From Sinimarinibacterium sp. NLF-5-8 (GTDB taxonomy: Bacteria; Pseudomonadota; Gammaproteobacteria; Nevskiales; Nevskiaceae), in the NCBI RefSeq assembly GCF_010092425.1, contig NZ_CP048030.1, positions 2,491,501 to 2,555,500 on the forward strand: a stretch of 64,000 nt of DNA, in the 5' to 3' direction. The position numbers were made by a program, and so were the translations under genes. Shown piece by piece: positions 19,604 to 27,558 of this stretch. Within the stretch, counting starts at the first letter, position 1. Each line of letters opens with the position of its first letter. Under the pieces are notes generated by a model that did not search any database, was not told the DNA's origin, and saw nothing but the letters and a program-made list of their open reading frames with translations.

Positions 19604-21355
19604 TCAACATGCGCTCCCCAGTGCTGCGCACAGGTCATTGTGCGGCAGTACCGGCAGCAGCAGACGAGAAGGCGTTATGCCGCCCAGTCCGACGGTGATC
19701 AGCCCGCCGGGAAGCGTGAGATCGTAGCTGGGTGCTGCAACCAGGGACAGGCGTAGTCGATGGCCTGTTTCAAAGCGGTTGCCGATCGGCCAGAACTCGA
19801 TCGCGTATTCGCGCATCTGCCCCGGGCGCGCACGGTCTTTGGCAGAAAAATCAGCTGTTGGCTGGATCGGCTCGCCGCGCGCGTTGTACAGCGTTCGCTC
19901 GGTCAGCAAGTGGGGAAAGCTGCTGCGCAGGCGCCCGGCGCCGACCGGGTGCACGCTGCCATCGGGCCACACATCCGACAGCACCGCGTGAAAATCAGCC
20001 TCTGGCAACAGCGAGGCGGCATGCAGAATCAAACTCGCAGGGCCGACGATATCCACGGCGGTCTGTAACGCATCGCTGGTGTAATGCAGCGACTGCGGAC
20101 CGGCCGTGAGCACACCCGACAGCAGATCGGCCAACGGACTGATTGGCGCCACCGTGGCGGTGGTGTAAGGGTCGGTGGCCAGCCCCGAGGTCAGCGCCAG
20201 ATAGCTTTGCTTGTCCGAGGTCGACGCAGGGTGGTCGGTCAGGCGTTGATCGGCGTTCAAAAACAGCGTTTGCCACTGCGTTCCCGGCACCGGCCAGTCG
20301 CTTGCGCTGTAGTGCTTCACTGCGCCATTGATCTGCGCTTGATAGCCGCCAATGCCAATCAGCATCTGAACGCGCGGCTCTTGATCGATGCCGTTGTTTT
20401 CGCCCAGCAAAAAACGGTCAAACCAGCGCTGATATTCCACAAACGGTCCCGGAGTATCGGCAGGGAAGCCATCGTGTGCGCCGAATACGCGCAAATGAAC
20501 CGGCACCCCTTGCGCGCGCAGTGCCCGATAACTTTCAAAAGGGCCGCGCGATTCCACATCATAAAATCCGGTGTCCGCCAACACCGGAAAACGATTGGGG
20601 CCAGGCCGCTGCGTGCGCGCCTGCCAATACGCATCCAGCGTCGGATGCAACAACAAATTCGCAAGAATGCCACCCATTCCGATGGCCGGCGGTAAGGGGC
20701 TGATGTTTTCTCCGGTGGCCAATCGCTGCGGAATACTTGCCAGCAGGGGCCCACCAACACCCAGACCCACCGCGATCGCAGGCAGCACGTTGGTCATGCC
20801 CCCCGGATACAGCAAATCGCGGTACAGCTCATGGGTGCCGGCCATCAACGCCGCCGCATCTACACAGGCCAAGGGCTGATGCAAGCTGTTGTAAACCGCG
20901 ATTGCACTGGCCGAAAAGCCATACAGACCAATGTGTCCATTGCTCCACGGCTGTGCACAGGCCCATTGCAAGAGCTCGGCCACATCACGCTGATCGAGCG
21001 GGCCGACCGCACTCCAGCTGCCACCGCTTTCGCCGCTGCCGCGCGCGTGTACAAAGACATGGTTGTAACGCGCGCCAAAATCGGGGATGCCATTACCGCT
21101 GTAGGGGCTGAACTCTACGATCAATGGCCGTGCCTGCAAGGTGCCGCTGTAGCTGAGCTTGGCGTGTAAGGTGATGCCATCGCTGGTGATGAAGCTCAGG
21201 TTGTCGGTTTTGCGCGCAGGGCCTGTGCTGGCATCGACGCGGTCGGCCGATCCTGCCGATGACGCCGCGCCGGACGCCGCCGCAGCGTCTGGATCGCCGC
21301 CGCAGCCACCGAGCAAAACTGCAGCCGCGACGCAAAGCAATAGTGGCTTGATCAT
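19604..21355 (-). CDS. CocE/NonD-family lipoprotein alpha/beta hydrolase
   Basis: The 583-residue protein starts MIKPLLLCVAAAVLLGGCGG, a lipoprotein signal with the acylated Cys near residue 18 and Gly-Gly-Asp after it. The catalytic domain has the nucleophile region GLYGFSASAIAVYN and the acid region FGAHDGFPAD. The C-terminal half has the jelly-roll X-Pro/CocE pattern (GPASLILHAASLLPEADF, GHRLRLSLVAAPSYDL). The frame extends 94 codons upstream, but a strong AGGAG sits at this ATG. It is likely a surface or periplasmic esterase or amidase; substrate unknown. First gene of the TetR-divergent operon. Confidence 0.88.
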   Translation of the reverse strand: MIKPLLLCVAAAVLLGGCGGDPDAAAASGAASSAGSADRVDASTGPARKTDNLSFITSDGITLHAKLSYSGTLQARPLIVEFSPYSGNGIPDFGARYNHVFVHARGSGESGGSWSAVGPLDQRDVAELLQWACAQPWSNGHIGLYGFSASAIAVYNSLHQPLACVDAAALMAGTHELYRDLLYPGGMTNVLPAIAVGLGVGGPLLASIPQRLATGENISPLPPAIGMGGILANLLLHPTLDAYWQARTQRPGPNRFPVLADTGFYDVESRGPFESYRALRAQGVPVHLRVFGAHDGFPADTPGPFVEYQRWFDRFLLGENNGIDQEPRVQMLIGIGGYQAQINGAVKHYSASDWPVPGTQWQTLFLNADQRLTDHPASTSDKQSYLALTSGLATDPYTTATVAPISPLADLLSGVLTAGPQSLHYTSDALQTAVDIVGPASLILHAASLLPEADFHAVLSDVWPDGSVHPVGAGRLRSSFPHLLTERTLYNARGEPIQPTADFSAKDRARPGQMREYAIEFWPIGNRFETGHRLRLSLVAAPSYDLTLPGGLITVGLGGITPSRLLLPVLPHNDLCAALGSAC

Positions 21356-21397
21356 GGCAACACGCTCCTCTTTTATTTGATGTTCTGCATTGTAGAA

Positions 21398-21415
21398 ACA
21401 GGACGATCGGTCTGT
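21398..21415. promoter_or_regulatory. Candidate TetR operator between the hydrolase and tetR genes
   Basis: The 18-base ACAGGACGATCGGTCTGT is an interrupted palindrome: ACAG/CTGT outer arms and a CGATCG centre match, and only the dinucleotides between them (GA versus GT) break symmetry. It lies in the 80-bp divergent spacer, 42 bases before the hydrolase ATG and 20 before the tetR ATG. Size and position fit an autoregulated TetR-family operator. Confidence 0.6.
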
Positions 21416-21435
21416 AAATGTTTGTTTGATCTGCC

Positions 21436-22107
21436 ATGCGGCATAATTTGCCCATGAACCATTCTTCTGCTCCCCCATCCCGCCGCCGTCAGGCCGAACG
21501 CAGCGAGCAAACGCGCGCGCGGATTCTGGACGCCACTCTGGATTGTCTGGCGCAGTACGGCTATGCCGGAACTGGCGTGGCACAGGTGATTGCCCAGGCT
21601 GGAGTTTCGCGCGGCGCGTGGTCACACCACTTTGCATCGATGAACGCTTTGATCGTGGCCGCCGCCGAACATCTGATGCAGCGTGTTTACGCCCAGTTGG
21701 GTCAGGTCATGCGTGCCGTCGCCCAGCCGCAACCCACCGCCGACACGCTGCTTCGGAGTGTCTGGCGGGATTTTTTTGTCAGCGAAGTCAATGAGATTTA
21801 TCTGCAGTTGCTGATTGCAGCGCGGCACGCTCCCGAACTGGCCAACACCCTGCGCGCGCTATCCGACAGGCTGGCCGGGCATCTGGATCAGCTGGCCGCA
21901 ACGCAGGTGGCAGCCACCTCTGCGGCGGTTTTGCAGCCGCTGGAAACACTGGCGCTGTCGCGCTGGGTTTTGCGCGGGCTTGCGCTCGATGCGCCGTTGA
22001 TGCCGCAAGCGCATATCGAGCAGGCGCTGGATGCGTGGATTCGGCTGCTGAGCAGTCAGATCGAACGGCGCAGCCCCTCGGCTACGCGCGCAACACCTCG
22101 CCGCTGA
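21436..22107 (+). CDS. TetR/AcrR-family transcriptional regulator
   Basis: The 223-residue protein has an N-terminal TetR helix-turn-helix (RARILDATLDCLAQYGYAG, then VAQVIAQAGVSRGAWSHHF), followed by a ligand-binding helical domain. An ATG at 21454 (MNHSS) is an alternative start. It is divergent from the hydrolase-SDR-CMD-NMO-msrB run, with a palindromic site in between, so it probably represses that operon. Its 3' end overlaps the convergent tsaC by 26 bases. Confidence 0.92.
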   Translation: MRHNLPMNHSSAPPSRRRQAERSEQTRARILDATLDCLAQYGYAGTGVAQVIAQAGVSRGAWSHHFASMNALIVAAAEHLMQRVYAQLGQVMRAVAQPQPTADTLLRSVWRDFFVSEVNEIYLQLLIAARHAPELANTLRALSDRLAGHLDQLAATQVAATSAAVLQPLETLALSRWVLRGLALDAPLMPQAHIEQALDAWIRLLSSQIERRSPSATRATPRR

Positions 22108-22648
22108 GCACATCGCGGATGCGGGTGGGCGTGCTGCGGCCACCGAGCGCGCCGGGGACGATGTAATCGAGTTGTTTGCCCAGTTGCAGCCGCACTTCGC
22201 TGATGGTTCTGGCGGGCGCGCGTCCGGAAAGATTGGCGCTGGTGGACACCAGCGGCCCGCAGCGCGCGCACAGCGCGCGCAGCAGCGGATGGGCGGTGAT
22301 GCGCACCGCCAGGCTGGGATGCGCGCCGGTGATCCATTGCGGCGCGTCGGCCGAAACCGGAAACACCCAGGTATTCGGCCCCGGCCAGCTGGCGCGCGCG
22401 CGCTGCATGGCAATGTCATCTGGACGTAACACAAAGCTGGGCAGGTCTTCAAAGCGCGCGGCCACCACAATCACCCCTTTGCGCCAGTCGCGGCGTTTGA
22501 GCGCAATCAGGCGTTCACAGGCCATTTGATTGAGGGGATCGCAGCTGATGCCCCAGACCGCTTCTGTGGGGCAGGCAATGATGCCGCCTGCGCGCACCGC
22601 AGCAGCGGCTTTGTGCAGATGCCATGGGGCCAGCGCAGGGGCGTTCAT
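22082..22648 (-). CDS. tsaC: L-threonylcarbamoyladenylate synthase TsaC (YrdC/Sua5 family)
   Basis: TsaC makes threonylcarbamoyl-AMP for the universal t6A37 tRNA modification, working with TsaD (also here at 54544), TsaB and TsaE. The 188-residue single-domain protein has GIIACPTEAVWGISCDP, the KRR motif, and VSTSANLSGRAPA typical of YrdC. It starts four bases after the topA stop on the same strand, so the two are likely co-transcribed. Confidence 0.94.
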   Translation of the reverse strand: MNAPALAPWHLHKAAAAVRAGGIIACPTEAVWGISCDPLNQMACERLIALKRRDWRKGVIVVAARFEDLPSFVLRPDDIAMQRARASWPGPNTWVFPVSADAPQWITGAHPSLAVRITAHPLLRALCARCGPLVSTSANLSGRAPARTISEVRLQLGKQLDYIVPGALGGRSTPTRIRDVLSGEVLRA

Positions 22649-22651
22649 TGC

Positions 22652-25057
22652 TTATGCCTTTTTCACGGTGGTTTTTTTGGTTGCGACTTTCTTGGTGGCT
22701 GTCTTTTTGGTTGCGGTTTTGCGCACAGCGGTTTTTTTGGCGGCGGTGGTTTTGCGCGCGCCTTTTTTCGGTGCCTTGGCGGCTTCGGCCAGATAGGCTT
22801 CGCATTCAAGCGCGGTGATGCTGTCCACCTCGCGGTTTTTCGGCACCGGCGCGCGGCGGGTGCCGTCGGTGATGTAAGGCCCAAAGCGGCCTTTGATGAT
22901 GCGCAGCCCCGATTCGCCAAATGTCTTGAGTGTGGCGGCGGCCAGCGCGGCGGCTTTTTGCTCGATCAGTTCGATCGCGCGCGGCAGCTCGATGGTGTAC
23001 GGATCATCTTCCTTTTTCAGCGAGACAAAGCTGCCGCCGTGACGCACATACGGCCCAAAACGGCCAATGTTGACGCTGACATCCTCGCCGTTGGGCAGTT
23101 GCCCCAGCTGGCGCGGCAGTTCAAACAGCGCCAGCGCAGCGTCCAGGGTGATGGTGTCGATCCGCTGGTTGGCGCGCAGCGAGGCAAAGCGCGGTTTGTC
23201 CTCGTCCTCCTTGGTGCCGATCTGCACAAACGGGCCGTAGCGTCCCAGGCGCGCGGACACCGGCTTGCCGGAGGCCGGATCGGTGCCAAGCTGGCGCGCT
23301 TCGGAGACTTCCTGACGGCTCAGTTCCTGCTTGTCGTCGATCTGTTGCTTGAACGGCTGCCAGAACTCGGCCAGCAGCGGCTTCCATTGCTTTTCGCCGC
23401 GCGAAACCGCGTCCAGGTTGTCCTCCAGATGTGCGGTGAACTCGTAATCCACATAACGGGAAAAATGATCGGTCAAAAACTTGTTGACGATCATCCCCAC
23501 ATCGGTGGGCGTGAACGCCTTGCCATCCAGCCGCACATAATCGCGCGCCAGCAAGACCGAAATGATGCTGGCATAGGTGGAAGGGCGGCCAATGTCGTAT
23601 TCCTCCAGCGTCTTGACCAGACTGGCTTCGGTGTAGCGCGGCGGCGGCTCGGTGAAATGCTGATCGGCGTTGACGTTGAGCAGGGTCACCGTATCGCCCA
23701 CGTTCATCGCGGGCAGGCGTTTGTCGTCGTCGTCATCATCCTTGCCGCTGGGGGTGTCCACACTCTGGTTGTAGACCGCCATGAACCCCGGCTCCACCAG
23801 CACCGAGCCGTTGGCGCGAAAGGCGTTGTCGGCCCCGGCGCGCAGCTCCACGGTGACGGTATCAAACACCGCCTGCTGCATCTGGCAGGCCATCGTGCGC
23901 TTCCAGATCAGCTCATACAGCTTGGCCTGATCGGGCGTCAGCATGCCGGCGATCTGCTTGGGAACGCGGGTGGCCGAAGTCGGACGCACCGCCTCGTGCG
24001 CCTCCTGTGCATTTTTTGACTTGGTTTTGTAAAAACGCGGCTCGTCCGGCACCTGATCGGCGCCAAACTGGCGGGCGATGGTGGCGCGGATATCCACCAG
24101 CGCATCCTGCGCCAGACTCACCGAGTCGGTACGCATATAGGTGATCAGCCCGACGGTTTCGCCGCCAATGTCTACGCCTTCATACAACTGCTGCGCTGCG
24201 CGCATGGTGCGGCTGGCCGAAAACCCCAGCTTGCGGTTGGCCTCCTGCTGCAAGGTCGAAGTGGTGAACGGCGGTGCCGGATTGCGGCGGCGTTGCTTTT
24301 TATCGACTGCCGCGACGTGCAGCGTGCCATTGGCCGCTTTTTCCAGCGTGGCCTTGGCCGCCAGCGCCTGCACGGTATTGATCAGCGTGAACTGCTCGAC
24401 CTTTTTGCCCGACAGCTCCACCAGCTTGGCACTGAACTTTTGGTCGCCCTTGTCTGCCAATGCCAGCAGCGTCCAGTACTCGCGCGGCTCAAACGCCTTG
24501 ATCTGCGCCTCGCGTTCACAGATCAGCCGCAGCGCCGGTGACTGCACCCGCCCGGCCGACAGTCCCGACTGCACCTTGCGCCACAACAGCGGTGACAGAT
24601 TGAACCCCACCAGATAATCCAGCGCGCGCCGCGCCTGCTGGGCATTGACCAGATCATCCGAAATATCGCGCGGATTCTGAATCGCCTTTTGCACTTCGCG
24701 CTGGGTGATCTCGTAAAACACCACGCGCTTGACCGGCTTGGCCTTGAGCAACCCCTTTTCGCGCAGCAGCTCCACCAGATGCCACGAAATCGCCTCCCCC
24801 TCGCGGTCAGGGTCAGTCGCCAGCCACAGCTCATCGGCCTGCTTCAGCGCCGAGATGATCGCCCGCACATGCTTTTCGTTGCGGTCGATGATCTGATACT
24901 TCATCTCAAAGCCATTGGTCACATCAACCGCGCCATCCTTGGGCACCAGATCGCGGACGTGGCCATAAGACGCAAGCACTTCAAAGTCCTTGCCCAAATA
25001 TTTTTTGATCGTTTTGGCCTTGGCGGGTGACTCAACGATAACCAGATTTTTGCTCAT
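22652..25057 (-). CDS. topA: DNA topoisomerase I with glycine-rich repeats and Lys/Ala tail
   Basis: It relaxes negative supercoils through a 5'-phosphotyrosine. The 801-residue protein has the TOPRIM start LVIVESPAKAKTI, the acidic ATDPDREGEAI motif and the active-site tyrosine in ITYMRTDS. The C-terminal third has three repeats of the form GR(Y/F)GP(F/Y) (about 23240, 23060 and 22890) and a tail of about 40 residues of Lys, Ala and Thr; the four-cysteine zinc fingers of E. coli TopA are absent. An ATG four codons upstream (25069) is an alternative start. Confidence 0.95.
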   Translation of the reverse strand: MSKNLVIVESPAKAKTIKKYLGKDFEVLASYGHVRDLVPKDGAVDVTNGFEMKYQIIDRNEKHVRAIISALKQADELWLATDPDREGEAISWHLVELLREKGLLKAKPVKRVVFYEITQREVQKAIQNPRDISDDLVNAQQARRALDYLVGFNLSPLLWRKVQSGLSAGRVQSPALRLICEREAQIKAFEPREYWTLLALADKGDQKFSAKLVELSGKKVEQFTLINTVQALAAKATLEKAANGTLHVAAVDKKQRRRNPAPPFTTSTLQQEANRKLGFSASRTMRAAQQLYEGVDIGGETVGLITYMRTDSVSLAQDALVDIRATIARQFGADQVPDEPRFYKTKSKNAQEAHEAVRPTSATRVPKQIAGMLTPDQAKLYELIWKRTMACQMQQAVFDTVTVELRAGADNAFRANGSVLVEPGFMAVYNQSVDTPSGKDDDDDDKRLPAMNVGDTVTLLNVNADQHFTEPPPRYTEASLVKTLEEYDIGRPSTYASIISVLLARDYVRLDGKAFTPTDVGMIVNKFLTDHFSRYVDYEFTAHLEDNLDAVSRGEKQWKPLLAEFWQPFKQQIDDKQELSRQEVSEARQLGTDPASGKPVSARLGRYGPFVQIGTKEDEDKPRFASLRANQRIDTITLDAALALFELPRQLGQLPNGEDVSVNIGRFGPYVRHGGSFVSLKKEDDPYTIELPRAIELIEQKAAALAAATLKTFGESGLRIIKGRFGPYITDGTRRAPVPKNREVDSITALECEAYLAEAAKAPKKGARKTTAAKKTAVRKTATKKTATKKVATKKTTVKKA

Positions 25058-25104
25058 GTAACTCGGCATGGTGCACCGCCAGCTGCGGTGGGAAAGTGCG
25101 CGCC

Positions 25105-25133
25105 TTATAAGCGTAAGCTCAAGCGGCTGTCCA
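25105..25133 (-). promoter_or_regulatory. Sigma-70 promoter of topA
   Basis: On the minus strand TGGACA (25133-25128) and TTATAA (25110-25105) are 17 bases apart, each close to consensus. Transcription would begin near 25098, about 40 bases before the topA start. Confidence 0.55.
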
Positions 25134-25402
25134 GCGCCGGCCTGCCACAAGCACCGGCAAAACCCGCCGCAAACCCGCATCACCCCAAATGATTCAAGCG
25201 CCCTCGCCCGCGTCTGCCAAAGCCACTTGCGCCCAGCGCAGCGCCGGTTTTGCCGGTATCGCCATCGCCCCTGACCCCGGCACCGATTCAGCGTCGCGTA
25301 CCCCCCTTGCATCTCCGCCTTTGCCGCACACCCCCACCGGCCTTGCCTGCGCGCGCCCCGCAGCCCGCTGTTGCATGGATATTGTCAAACGGATTTGTAA
25401 CT
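25134..25402. other. Non-coding spacer between topA and the PAS-GGDEF gene
   Basis: The topA to PAS-GGDEF spacer totals 345 bp, of which this is the part beyond the topA promoter. It is GC-rich and carries an open frame continuous with the downstream gene from 25250, but its translation is Pro/Arg-rich without domain character. No further promoter, RNA or repeat could be supported. Confidence 0.5.
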
Positions 25403-26374
25403 ATGCGCGGCATGAGTCAGACACCCTACTTCCCGCCCACCGAGCCAGGCTTGCGGCTTGAACCCCATCCCGAACAACTGCGCGGAGAGCGTCCCGACGA
25501 ATATCTGCGCATGCTGCACAGCATCAGCGCCCACGGCGTCTACCTGATGGATCGTGACGGCATCATCCGCAGCTGGAACCCCGGCGCCGAAAACCTCACC
25601 GGCCTGCCCGCCTCACAGATCATCGGCCAACCCTACGCCGCGCTTTACCCCGCCGCCGTTGCCAGCGCCGGCGTCCCCCGCCGCACCCTCGAATGGGTGC
25701 GCACCCACCGGCACAACCGAGAAGAAACCCCGCGCCGCAAAGCCGACGGCAGCGAATTCACCGCCCAGATCAGCCTCGACGCCATGCGCGACGGGCGCGG
25801 CGAACTGATCGGCTTTGTTGAAGTGTTCAGCGACATCAGCCAGGCCCGGCAACGTGAAGAACAGCTCTACCAGCGCGTCACCCACGACCCGCACAGCGGC
25901 CTGCCCAACCGCCACCACTTCACAGACATGCTCCAGCTCGACCTGGAGCGCGCGCGCCGCTTTGCCGAACCGCTGACGGTCGCCATCGTCAGCATCGACC
26001 CGCTGGACGACATGACCGAACGGCATGGCCGCGAAGCCCTGCAACGCACCCTCCAGGCCGTCATCAAGACCGCCTACACCACCCTGCGCAAGATCGACGC
26101 ACTCGGACGGCTGGGCGAAACCGAATTCGGCATCATCCTGCCGCGCGCCGACAAGCAACCCGCCCTCGAAATGATGCGCCGCCTGCAGCGCGCGCTCGAC
26201 CAGCTGCGCCTCGACATCGGCAGCCACCGCCAGATCAGCCTCAACAACCAGATCGGTCTGGCGCCGATGCGCCCCAACACCCGCAGCGGCGGCGACCTGC
26301 TCCAACACGCCGAAGCCGCCCTCAACAAAGCCCGCCGCCACAGCGGACGGCGCATCGAAGTCTGGTTTGAATAA
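25403..26374 (+). CDS. PAS-GGDEF protein with degenerate GGDEF motif
   Basis: The 323-residue protein has a PAS domain (about residues 30-150; GIIRSWNPGAENLTG is the typical PAS core) and a GGDEF domain (about 160-320). The catalytic motif reads GETEF at 238-242 instead of GGDEF, so diguanylate cyclase activity is doubtful, but the inhibitory-site motif RxxD is intact as RKID at 229-232. It may therefore be a c-di-GMP binder or a scaffold. No membrane segment is present. The start is ATG 25403 or 25412; upstream in-frame codons look non-coding. Confidence 0.88.
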   Translation: MRGMSQTPYFPPTEPGLRLEPHPEQLRGERPDEYLRMLHSISAHGVYLMDRDGIIRSWNPGAENLTGLPASQIIGQPYAALYPAAVASAGVPRRTLEWVRTHRHNREETPRRKADGSEFTAQISLDAMRDGRGELIGFVEVFSDISQARQREEQLYQRVTHDPHSGLPNRHHFTDMLQLDLERARRFAEPLTVAIVSIDPLDDMTERHGREALQRTLQAVIKTAYTTLRKIDALGRLGETEFGIILPRADKQPALEMMRRLQRALDQLRLDIGSHRQISLNNQIGLAPMRPNTRSGGDLLQHAEAALNKARRHSGRRIEVWFE

Positions 26375-26651
26375 CCCACCATCTGCGCGCGCCTGCATGG
26401 CAGGTGGCATGCCCCCGCCGCGAGGGTTCGGGTTCTGATGCGCTTTGCGCTCTGCCCCAAATGACATGACCATTTCACGGCAGCCGTTTTTGCGCGTGCG
26501 GGCTTCATCGGCAACGGGACGCCATCCAACCCATCGCTGCGGGGGCGTCGTGCCTGCCTGCGTGGTGGGATTGTTGGGGTAGAGTGCCGACCGGGTTTGT
26601 GCAGGCGTTGGCGTTTTGTTTTGGATCGGCGCCATTTTTGCGGGAAGGGTG

Positions 26652-26966
26652 ATGAGCTGGATTTATTTGTTTTTGGCCGGGATTTTTGAAATGGGTTGGG
26701 CGGTTGGGCTCAAGCTGAGTGAGGGTTTTACGCGCCCGTGGCCAACGTTTTTGACGGTGCTTTCGATGCTGTTGAGCATGGGATTGCTGGGGCTGGCGCT
26801 GCGCAGTTTGCCGTTGGGGACGGCTTATGCCATCTGGACCGGCATTGGTGCGGTGGGGATTGCGATTGTGGGGATGATCTGGTTTGGCGATAGCGCCAGC
26901 GTTCTGCGGGTCGCCTGCGTGGGTTTGATCGTGGTGGGGATCGCGGGGCTTAAATGGGTGGGCTGA
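26652..26966 (+). CDS. SMR-family guanidinium exporter (Gdx/SugE type)
   Basis: The 104-residue protein has four membrane helices and the SMR signature glutamate at residue 13 (LAGIFEMGWAVGLKLSEGF). The Trp and Gly-Leu-Lys that follow the Glu, and AIWTGIGAVG, are typical of the SugE/Gdx branch that exports guanidinium in exchange for protons rather than EmrE-type drug exporters. The start is the ATG after a GGGAAGGG ribosome site; the frame extends 12 codons up. No recognisable guanidine riboswitch was seen in the 277-bp upstream spacer. Confidence 0.88.
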   Translation: MSWIYLFLAGIFEMGWAVGLKLSEGFTRPWPTFLTVLSMLLSMGLLGLALRSLPLGTAYAIWTGIGAVGIAIVGMIWFGDSASVLRVACVGLIVVGIAGLKWVG

Positions 26967-27029
26967 GGGCTTGCCCGGTGTTGCGCTCAAAGCGGGAAAG
27001 CGGCGCGCGCTGGGGTTGAGCTTGTGCCG

Positions 27030-27392
27030 TCAGTCCAAAAATGGCAGGTCGCTGCGTGGACGCCAGCGGTACTGTTCCAGATCGACGCGATCTTTGGTGA
27101 AAATGACGCCTTCTGCCTGTAAAAGTTCGCGTTGCCGATAGTGACCGGGATCATCCGGTGGGATTGAGATTTTGCCTTGGGCGTTGATGATGCGATGCCA
27201 CGGAACCGGATGTGAATCGGGCACGTGACGCAGTGCCTGGGCGGTGAGGCGGGGGCGTTTGGGGTAGCCGGCAAGGCTGGCGATCTGGCCGTAGGTGGCG
27301 ACACAGCCTTTGGGGACGCGGGCGATGGTGTCCCAGATGGTGTGGTAGGCGCGCTCGGTGGCGGTGGGGTCGCCGTGGGTTTTTGCAGTCAT
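27030..27392 (-). CDS. Alkyltransferase-like (ATL) protein
   Basis: The 120-residue protein is a small relative of O6-alkylguanine-DNA alkyltransferase with the helix-turn-helix VATYGQIASLAGYPKRPR and the active-site region. That region reads PVPWHRII, with tryptophan where the methyltransferase has its acceptor cysteine (PCHR). ATL proteins bind O6-alkylguanine without repairing it and channel the lesion to nucleotide excision repair. An ATG three codons upstream (27401) is an alternative start. Confidence 0.9.
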   Translation of the reverse strand: MTAKTHGDPTATERAYHTIWDTIARVPKGCVATYGQIASLAGYPKRPRLTAQALRHVPDSHPVPWHRIINAQGKISIPPDDPGHYRQRELLQAEGVIFTKDRVDLEQYRWRPRSDLPFLD

Positions 27393-27428
27393 GGCGCGCA
27401 AGAATGCCGCAATGGGGGCGGTTCAGCC

Positions 27429-27515
27429 ATCCGCTTTGCGCGCGCGGGGTAAATCTCGCGGGTAAACCCGCTCCCACAGGACGCTGGATCCGCTTTGCGC
27501 GCGCGCGGGGTAAAT
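27429..27515. repeat. REP-like palindrome flanked by a direct repeat
   Basis: A REP-like core (27455-27480) contains the palindrome GCGGGTAAACCCGC (27458-27471) followed by TCCCACAGG, closely resembling Pseudomonas REP elements. It is bracketed by two near-identical 26-28 bp units (27429-27454 and 27488-27515; ATCCGCTTTGCGC... ending GGGGTAAAT) that differ by one extra CG. The block lies between the divergent ATL and acyltransferase genes. Confidence 0.6.
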
Positions 27516-27558
27516 AGCGGACAATGCAGGTCTTTTCCAATCCTTTGCAGGACAGCAC

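Noticed and set aside
22526-24019. 497-codon plus-strand open frame opposite topA
   Set aside because: It is antisense to the well-supported topA, has no domain character and arises from the GC-rich third-position bias.
26375-26651. Guanidine riboswitch before the Gdx-type gene
   Set aside because: GGGACGCC near 26517 recalls an ACG-loop hairpin, but a second matching hairpin and the expected spacing are missing.
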